From an uncultured Alphaproteobacteria bacterium (GTDB taxonomy: Bacteria; Pseudomonadota; Alphaproteobacteria; RF32; CAG-239): a stretch of 64,000 bases of DNA. This document shows positions 59,067 through 64,000 of the stretch, piece after piece (positions within the stretch are counted from its first letter, which is position 1; each line of letters starts with the position of its first letter). The stretch covers positions 85,208 to 149,207 of the forward strand of contig CABQIK010000002.1 in NCBI GenBank assembly GCA_902464275.1, written 5' to 3'. A model generated the notes under the pieces. The model was not told the origin of the DNA, ran no database searches, and saw only the letters and a program-made list of their open reading frames with translations. The translations under genes and the position numbers were made by a program.

Positions 59067-60389
59067 ATGAACAACATTAAAGTACGATTTGCGCCGAGCC
59101 CGACCGGTCACATGCACATCGGCAACACCCGCACCGCATTGTTTAACTGGCTGTGGGCAAAAAAAATGGGCGGCAAATTTATGCTCCGCATTGATGACAC
59201 CGATTTTTTACGCTCCAAAAAAGAATATGAAGATTCTTTGCGCGAAAGCCTTAAATGGCTCGGTTTAAACTGGACGGAAGAAGCGCGGCAATCGGCTCGC
59301 TTTGACCGCTACAATGAAGTTGTTTCCAAGCTTAAAGCCGAAGGCAGAATTTACCCGTGCTATGAAACGCCGGAAGAATTGGAATTTAAGCGCAAACGCG
59401 CCATGTCTAAAGGACTTCCGCCGATTTATGACCGTCAGGCTTTGCAATACACCGCGGAAGATATTGCCAAATTTGAATCGGAAGGACGCAAACCGCACTA
59501 TCGTTTTAAATTAGTTCCCGGTGAAATTGCTTGGAATGACGTTGTGCGCGGAACCGTAAAATATGAAGCTGAAAACTTGAGCGACCCGATTGTTATCAGA
59601 GAAGACGGAACCTTTTTGTATCATCTGCCTTCCGTAATTGATGACTGCGACTTTGGCATTACGCACATTGTGCGCGGCGAAGACCACGTTACCAACACCG
59701 CCTCGCAAATTCAGATGTTTGAAGCTATCGGCGGTAAAACTCCGATTTTTGCGCATTTACCGCTTTTAACCGGCAAAGAAGGCAAGCTTTCAAAGCGTTT
59801 GGGCAGTTTGGGCGTGCGTGAATTGCGCCAAGACGGAATTGAAAATATGGCTATCTGCTCATTTTTAGCCAAACTCGGCACTTCAGAGGTCATTGAACCG
59901 TTTTATTCTCTTGAAGAATTGGCTCAATCGCTTGATTTTGCTAAAATCGGCCGCGCTCAGCCTAAATTTGATGAAGAAGAACTGCGCCACTTTAATTTAA
60001 AGTACATTCACGGCCTGCCGTATCAAAATGTTAGCGCCAGAATCGGCGGGAATGAGGACTTTTGGCACAAAATTCGCTGCAATATCGCTAAAGTTGACGA
60101 CGCCGCATTGTGGGACAATATTTGCAACGGCGAAGTTACGCCGATTATTGAAGATAAAGCTTTAACCGAAGCCGCAGCAGCTTTATTGCCGCCGGAGCCT
60201 TGGAATGAAGAAACCTTTAATTTATGGACAAGCAAAATTAAAGCGGAAACCGGCAAAAAAGGTCGCGACTTGTTTCATCCGTTGCGCAAAGCCGTAACCG
60301 GCTTGGATAACGGACCGGAGCTTAAAGCGCTGCTTCCGCTTATCGGCTATAATAAAGTGTTAAAACGCCTGCAGGGACAAAAAGCATAA
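59067..60389 (+). CDS. gltX: Glutamyl-tRNA synthetase
   Basis: This enzyme charges tRNA with glutamate. The HIGH-type motif is HMHIGNTRTAL (residues about 16-26), and the KMSKS-type motif is KLSKRLG. The length of 440 residues is on the short side but within the range of alphaproteobacterial GltX enzymes. Some alphaproteobacteria have two copies, one of which charges tRNA-Gln before amidation; which one this is cannot be told. It lies 11 bases before cysS and probably shares its transcript. The start has AAGAAG-type sequence upstream, a weak ribosome binding site. Confidence 0.95.
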   Translation: MNNIKVRFAPSPTGHMHIGNTRTALFNWLWAKKMGGKFMLRIDDTDFLRSKKEYEDSLRESLKWLGLNWTEEARQSARFDRYNEVVSKLKAEGRIYPCYETPEELEFKRKRAMSKGLPPIYDRQALQYTAEDIAKFESEGRKPHYRFKLVPGEIAWNDVVRGTVKYEAENLSDPIVIREDGTFLYHLPSVIDDCDFGITHIVRGEDHVTNTASQIQMFEAIGGKTPIFAHLPLLTGKEGKLSKRLGSLGVRELRQDGIENMAICSFLAKLGTSEVIEPFYSLEELAQSLDFAKIGRAQPKFDEEELRHFNLKYIHGLPYQNVSARIGGNEDFWHKIRCNIAKVDDAALWDNICNGEVTPIIEDKALTEAAAALLPPEPWNEETFNLWTSKIKAETGKKGRDLFHPLRKAVTGLDNGPELKALLPLIGYNKVLKRLQGQKA

Positions 60390-60399
60390 GGACAAAACC

Positions 60400-61779
60400 A
60401 TGACACAGATTTATTTGCATAACACCTTAAAACAACGCAAAGATGAATTTAACCCGATTGACGCAAACAATGTGCGTATGTATGTGTGCGGTCCGACAGT
60501 TTATGACCGCGCCCACTTGGGCAATGCCAAAACTTCAGTGGTATTTGATGTTTTGTTCAGGTTGCTGTGTCAGGTTTACGGCAAAGAGCATGTTACATAT
60601 GTTTCAAACATCACCGATGTTGACGATAAAATTTTAAACAAGCACAAGCAAACCGGCAAGTCTATTCGCGAGATTACCGAACAAACTTATCAGTGGTATT
60701 TGGAAGATATGGAAAAGCTTAATGTTTTGGCTCCGACCTATCGTCCGCGCGCCACCGAATATATCAATGAAATGATTGAGCTTGTTAAAATGCTCTTAAA
60801 AAACGGACACGCATACGAATCCGCAGGTCATGTTTTGTTTGATGTTGATTCATTTCCGGCATACGGCTCTTTATCCGGTCGTTCCATGAAAGAAATGTTA
60901 GCCGGCGCCCGTATTGAAGTTGCCGATTATAAAAAGAATCCGGCTGATTTTATTTTGTGGAAGCCGTCAGAAGCCGACCAACCGGGGTGGAACAGTCCGT
61001 GGGGATACGGCCGTCCGGGGTGGCATTTGGAGTGCTCGGCCATGAGCTCAAAGCTGTTGGGCACTGATTTTGATATTCACGGCGGCGGCGCGGATTTAAT
61101 TTTTCCGCACCATGAAAACGAGTGCGCGCAATCGGTTTGCGCCTTTGAGGGTTCGCACTTTGCGCATTATTGGGTGCATGCCGGAATGCTGATGGTTGAC
61201 GGAGTTAAAATGTCTAAATCTTTAGGCAATTTTTACAATGTTGATGAAATTATCGGCAAATATCCGGCTGAAGCGTTGCGCCTGTTGTTTTTAACCACTC
61301 ATTATCACCAACCGTTTAACTTTACGTTTGCCGGCCTGGAGCAAGCCAAAGCGGTGCTTGATAAGTTTTACAACGCCTTATTAAAAGTTAATGACGTTAA
61401 AGCGGAAAAGAGCGAACCGAACGCTAAAGTTGTTGAGGCTTTGGCCGATGACATTAACACTCCGGCGGCTTTGGCAACATTGCATGAAATTGCCAGCAAC
61501 TTAAACAAAGCGGAAACTCCGGCGGAAAAAGCCCGCTTAAAAGGCGAATTTATGGCAAGCGCTTATTTATTGGGCTTGTTGTATCAATCGCCGGAAGCTT
61601 GGTTTAAGGGCGACGAATCGGCAGATGAAGACGCTGAAATTGAGGCAAAAATCAAAGCTCGCGCCGAGGCTAAAAAGAATAAAGATTGGGCAACTGCCGA
61701 TAAAATTCGTGATGAATTAAAGGCTGCCGGTATTGTTTTGGAAGATTCGCCAACCGGAACATCATGGAAACGCGCTTAA
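60400..61779 (+). CDS. cysS: Cysteinyl-tRNA synthetase
   Basis: This enzyme charges tRNA with cysteine. The zinc-binding cysteine lies in YVCGPTVYDRAHLGNA, which also holds the HIGH-type motif, with later zinc ligands in HLECSAMSS and HHENE. The KMSKS motif is intact (VKMSKSLGNFY). A C-terminal anticodon-binding region ends in a family-typical IVLEDSPTGTSWKR. The length of 459 residues is normal. It is the last gene of the unit and is followed by a terminator. Confidence 0.97.
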   Translation: MTQIYLHNTLKQRKDEFNPIDANNVRMYVCGPTVYDRAHLGNAKTSVVFDVLFRLLCQVYGKEHVTYVSNITDVDDKILNKHKQTGKSIREITEQTYQWYLEDMEKLNVLAPTYRPRATEYINEMIELVKMLLKNGHAYESAGHVLFDVDSFPAYGSLSGRSMKEMLAGARIEVADYKKNPADFILWKPSEADQPGWNSPWGYGRPGWHLECSAMSSKLLGTDFDIHGGGADLIFPHHENECAQSVCAFEGSHFAHYWVHAGMLMVDGVKMSKSLGNFYNVDEIIGKYPAEALRLLFLTTHYHQPFNFTFAGLEQAKAVLDKFYNALLKVNDVKAEKSEPNAKVVEALADDINTPAALATLHEIASNLNKAETPAEKARLKGEFMASAYLLGLLYQSPEAWFKGDESADEDAEIEAKIKARAEAKKNKDWATADKIRDELKAAGIVLEDSPTGTSWKRA

Positions 61780-61805
61780 TTTATTGCTTTTGTTATTATT
61801 TGTTT

Positions 61806-61835
61806 TACCCGCCACGTCCTCGGCGGGTATTTTTT
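61806..61835 (+). terminator. Terminator after cysS
   Basis: TACCCGCC pairs with GGCGGGTA across a short loop and is followed by six T. Confidence 0.85.
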
Positions 61836-61923
61836 GACAAAAGTATTGAATGTGACAAAAATATGTGTTATTATCAGGTTCTAAAATAAATTATTACCCG
61901 AAAATAACTAACACTTTAATTAT

Positions 61924-62340
61924 ATGACAAATTTTTTTAAAGATTTGTTTTCTTCCAGGAAGAAGGCAACGTATGAAGAGGCAAGACAGGCAGAAATTGA
62001 GCTTAACCATCAGCTCGGTGAGGCCGTAAAGAAGCAAGACATTGAAGAAATCAAACGACTGCTGACAATCGGCGCCAACCCTAACGGAAACGGAATCTTC
62101 ATGTTGCAAACTCGCAGCGCTGATGAAGATGAAGAGCAGACCTTCCCGATTGAGAAACGTATCATGGATCTCAATTACGAGAACGGAAACTCTTTCCGCC
62201 CTGAGGGGCTGAAGTCGGTTGAAGTTGAAAAGCTGTTGCGCTCATTCGGCGGCAAAACCTGCGCTGACCTGTACGCACAAAGGCGGCAGCAAGCAGAAGC
62301 CCGCTACGCCGCAGAAAAATCAGGAAAAAAAGTTGCTTAA
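61924..62340 (+). CDS. Small protein with one ankyrin-like repeat
   Basis: This 138-residue cytoplasmic protein has a single ankyrin-like unit (AVKKQDIEEIKRLLTIGANPN, read from about residue 36) followed by an unrelated charged C-terminal part with MLQTRSADEDEEQTFPIEKR and FGGKTCADLYAQRR. Its role is unknown. No ribosome binding site precedes the ATG, only AT-rich sequence, and codon use leans to AAG and GAG more than its neighbours; the prohibitin-like gene at 42873 shows the same style. A partial copy lies at 63570-63835. It is followed by a terminator that is duplicated together with the 3' half. Confidence 0.7.
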   Translation: MTNFFKDLFSSRKKATYEEARQAEIELNHQLGEAVKKQDIEEIKRLLTIGANPNGNGIFMLQTRSADEDEEQTFPIEKRIMDLNYENGNSFRPEGLKSVEVEKLLRSFGGKTCADLYAQRRQQAEARYAAEKSGKKVA

Positions 62341-62365
62341 AAAGTGACAGTTCCGATGAAATGTA

Positions 62366-62395
62366 AAGCTCGTGTTTTAACACACGGGCTTTTTT
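62366..62395 (+). terminator. Terminator after the ankyrin-like gene
   Basis: AAGCTCGTGT pairs with ACACGGGCTT (one G-U) and is followed by T. The same terminator, with identical stem, occurs at 63857-63886. Confidence 0.85.
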
Positions 62396-62457
62396 AATGC
62401 CCTGACGCGACTTTTGTACTGCATTAATTACCATTCCTTAACGCGTTGCAATAATAG

Positions 62458-62515
62458 CCACGCAACCACCCCGGCGGCGTTCTGCCGCCACCCCTCCTCG
62501 GGATGGGAATTTTAA
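62458..62515 (+). repeat. CCACCCCGGCGG-type repeat, copy 2
   Basis: CAACCACCCCGGCGGC is followed by GCCGCCACCCCTCC and a GGGATGGGAATTTT end. Similar sequence lies at 14984-15030 and 63957-64000. It directly precedes upstream element copy G. Confidence 0.5.
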
Positions 62516-62527
62516 AGTGCGGATTCA

Positions 62528-62622
62528 AATACAACTTATACACACCCCGGGCTCGTAAATATTGCAAAAAAAAAACGCGAGCTAAAATCTTCTCAAGTGC
62601 AACAATTTGAGGAGATTTTATT
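62528..62622 (+). promoter_or_regulatory. Pilin-type upstream element, copy G
   Basis: TTATACACA (62536-62544), 17-nt gap, TTGCAA (62562-62567), ten A, TAAAAT (62583-62588). Inverted repeat TAAAATCTTCTCAA (62583-62596) and TTGAGGAGATTTTA (62607-62620) includes the ribosome binding site GAGGAG. Confidence 0.75.
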
Positions 62623-63228
62623 ATGAAATCAGAAAATGGTCGTTCTATGGTGGAAATGCTTGGCGTTTTAGCAATCATCGGGGTCTTGTCCGTCGGGGCA
62701 ATTGCCGGTTATTCTAAAGCGATGATGAAATATAAGCTCAACAAGCATGCCGAATCCATAAATATGTTGATCAACAATTCTCTGCAAATGGTAGGCCAAC
62801 TCGGAGCAAAAGAAGAAAACACAAAATATCATACTATAACTTTATATAAATTGGGCTTAATCCCCGATGGAATAAAATATAATAAATATAGCTACCCCAA
62901 CGATTTGTTTGATATTTTTAATAATAAAATTAGGGTTTACACAAAAGATAAGGCTGACAACACTTACAATTACGGCATTTCTTTTCGTACCAAAAACAGC
63001 TTCTTAGACATTAACTCTTGCCGCAATATTATAACCGTTGCCAAAGAAAATTCCGCCAACCTTAAACGGGTAATAGCTTATAATAATGATGAAGCTTCAC
63101 ACTTCGGTAACCTTGCCGGCGACAACTATTGCGACCAATCACGACGCTGTCTGCGTAATTTAACCCTTAACGACATTGACAACCTGTGCAACAATAAGGT
63201 CAGCGTACTGTATATTTTATGGGATTAA
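62623..63228 (+). CDS. Type IV pilin-like protein, variable family member 6
   Basis: The leader is MKSENG and the helix MLGVLAIIGVLSVGAIAGYS is followed by KAMMKYKLNK, almost the same as in member 1. Family blocks are KLGLIPDGIKYN, SCRNIITVAKEN and AGDNYCDQSRRCLRNLT with LCNN. The product has 201 residues. First-codon DNA is close to that of member 1, with scattered synonymous changes, while the middle third is different. It has its own upstream element (copy G) and a strong terminator. Confidence 0.8.
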   Translation: MKSENGRSMVEMLGVLAIIGVLSVGAIAGYSKAMMKYKLNKHAESINMLINNSLQMVGQLGAKEENTKYHTITLYKLGLIPDGIKYNKYSYPNDLFDIFNNKIRVYTKDKADNTYNYGISFRTKNSFLDINSCRNIITVAKENSANLKRVIAYNNDEASHFGNLAGDNYCDQSRRCLRNLTLNDIDNLCNNKVSVLYILWD

Positions 63229-63232
63229 ACGT

Positions 63233-63271
63233 AAAAAAGCCTGACTTAAATTAATAAGTCAGGCTTTTTTT
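63233..63271. terminator. Bidirectional terminator after pilin member 6
   Basis: AAAAAAGCCTGACTTA pairs with TAAGTCAGGCTTTTTT across AATTAA, with T runs on both strands. Confidence 0.9.
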
Positions 63272-63289
63272 AAGAGTTACAAACAAGCG

Positions 63290-63568
63290 CTAAATACACT
63301 TATAATATCCGCCGCAACTGTTACGGCTTGCTCGCAGTCCGGCATTGGTGCATTGAGCCGGAGTATATTTATATTCAGCTTGACAACAGCTTTTATAGTC
63401 TGAGCTATTGTACGGGCAGCGCTCTCTTAAAACCAAGCCGCTTGCGCATGAGGTGTTGCCATACCCCGCGCTGCGGCAACGAGCATCAGAGGTTTGGGCG
63501 TTGTTATTGTGGCTGCCGTTACCGACACTGCTTGACGAGCTCGGCAAAAAGGTAACGCCGGCAAAAGC
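63290..63568 (-). pseudogene. C-terminal fragment of a Cys-rich secreted-type protein
   Basis: About 92 codons of a Ser- and Cys-rich protein (SSSSSVGNGSHNNN, CPYNSSDYKSCCQAEY, SCGGYYKCI) are open on the minus strand and end at a normal stop codon. The 5' part is missing: at about 63569 the homology changes abruptly to the copied ankyrin-like gene on the other strand. Such Cys-rich repeats suggest a large surface protein, now truncated. No start codon or ribosome binding site belongs to the fragment itself. Confidence 0.55.
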
Positions 63569-63569
63569 C

Positions 63570-63835
63570 GCGCCAATCCTAACGGAAACGGTATCTTCAT
63601 GTTGCAAACTCGCAGCACCAATGAAGATGATGAGCAGACCTTCCCGATTGAGAAAAGAATAATGGATCTCAATTACGAGAATGGAAACTCTTTCCGCCCT
63701 GAAGGTCGGAAATCTGCTGAAGTTGATGAACTGTTACGCTCGTTCGGCGGCAAAACCAGCGCTGACCTATATGCAGAAAGACAGCAGCAAGCAGAAGCCC
63801 GCCATGCCGCAGAAAAAGGAAAAAAAGTTGCTTGA
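63570..63835 (+). pseudogene. 5'-truncated copy of the ankyrin-like gene
   Basis: From about 63570 the sequence matches the gene at 61924 from about 62072 onward, through the stop codon and the terminator. The copy keeps the frame (MLQTRSTNEDDEQTFPIEKR, FGGKTSADLYAER) but lacks the ankyrin-like N-terminus. An ATG at 63599 could start a 78-residue product, with no clear ribosome binding site. Point differences of about ten percent show that the duplication is not very recent. Confidence 0.7.
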
Positions 63836-63856
63836 CTGAAGTTCCGGTGAAATGTA

Positions 63857-63886
63857 AAGCTCGTGTTTTAACACACGGGCTTTTTT
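63857..63886 (+). terminator. Duplicated terminator of the ankyrin-like fragment
   Basis: The stem AAGCTCGTGT/ACACGGGCTT is the same as at 62366-62395, so the duplication of 62072-62401 included it. Confidence 0.85.
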
Positions 63887-63956
63887 AATGCCTTATACAA
63901 CTTAGGCGTACGATTTTTATATATAAAACAAATATTTAGTCTGTTGCAAAATAGTG

Positions 63957-64000
63957 CAATAACCACCCCGCCTTCGGCACCCCTCCATAGAGGGGAATTT
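63957..64000 (+). repeat. CCACCCCGCC-type repeat, copy 3, at the window edge
   Basis: AACCACCCCGCCTTCGGCAC followed by CCCTCC-ATA-GAGGGG forms hairpins and matches the copies at 14984 and 62458. Both other copies come just before a pilin-type upstream element. Confidence 0.5.

Overview
The window looks like a chromosomal segment of a low-GC alphaproteobacterium, probably one of the uncultured host- or gut-associated lineages. The reasons are the Gram-negative gene set (MsbA, Lgt, MlaC, a DUF3137 protein, an AapJ-like binding protein), the rpsF-rpsR-rplI and rpmH-rnpA-yidD-yidC-engB blocks, and a family of short pilin-like genes whose products all begin with GRSMVEMLGVLAIIGVL. The lineage is inferred and was not searched. 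No tRNA, rRNA, CRISPR array, complete insertion sequence or prophage was seen.

Layout. Positions 1-7490 are AT-rich and accessory: a tyrosine phosphatase and an unknown gene, a nuclease-like DUF5655 protein, two small minus-strand genes with matching leaders, an RloA/RloB (AbiL-like) pair and an AbiE-type toxin-antitoxin pair with a clear operator. Positions 7650-14942 are a glycan cluster: two GT2 glycosyltransferases, UDP-glucuronate decarboxylase, UDP-glucose dehydrogenase (together a route to UDP-xylose) and a 1003-residue ATP-grasp/GT2/GT8 fusion. Positions 15139-43688 mix housekeeping genes (uvrB, ribosomal proteins, comM, dtd, msbA, lgt, queA) with lineage-specific envelope proteins: a degenerate protease-like protein, Cys/Pro-rich lipoproteins and a 1227-residue repeat protein. 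A prohibitin-like gene closes this part and looks imported. Positions 44088-64000 hold uvrC, pgsA, an OmpR/EnvZ-like pair, the rpmH-to-engB block, gap-pgk, an amino-acid binding protein, mlaC, gltX-cysS, and a partly duplicated ankyrin-like gene fused to a second gene fragment.

The most unusual feature is a dispersed cassette family. Six prepilin-like genes (15139, 26658, 44088, 53051, 53967, 62623) share a nearly constant N-terminal helix, conserved inner blocks and four cysteines, with variable sequence between. Each is preceded by the same roughly 95-bp upstream element. A seventh copy of the element precedes a glycosyltransferase gene (8631) that heads the UDP-xylose and fusion-glycosyltransferase operon. 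All seven elements contain a TTATNCACA 9-mer (the DnaA-box consensus), exactly 17 nt, then TTGCAA, a tract of exactly ten A, and a -10-like hexamer (TAAAAT, TAATAT or TATAAT). In five of the seven, a long inverted repeat then covers the ribosome binding site. This suggests one regulon joining surface pilin-like proteins to a glycan pathway. One pilin gene also carries an in-frame insertion of a palindrome-rich element.
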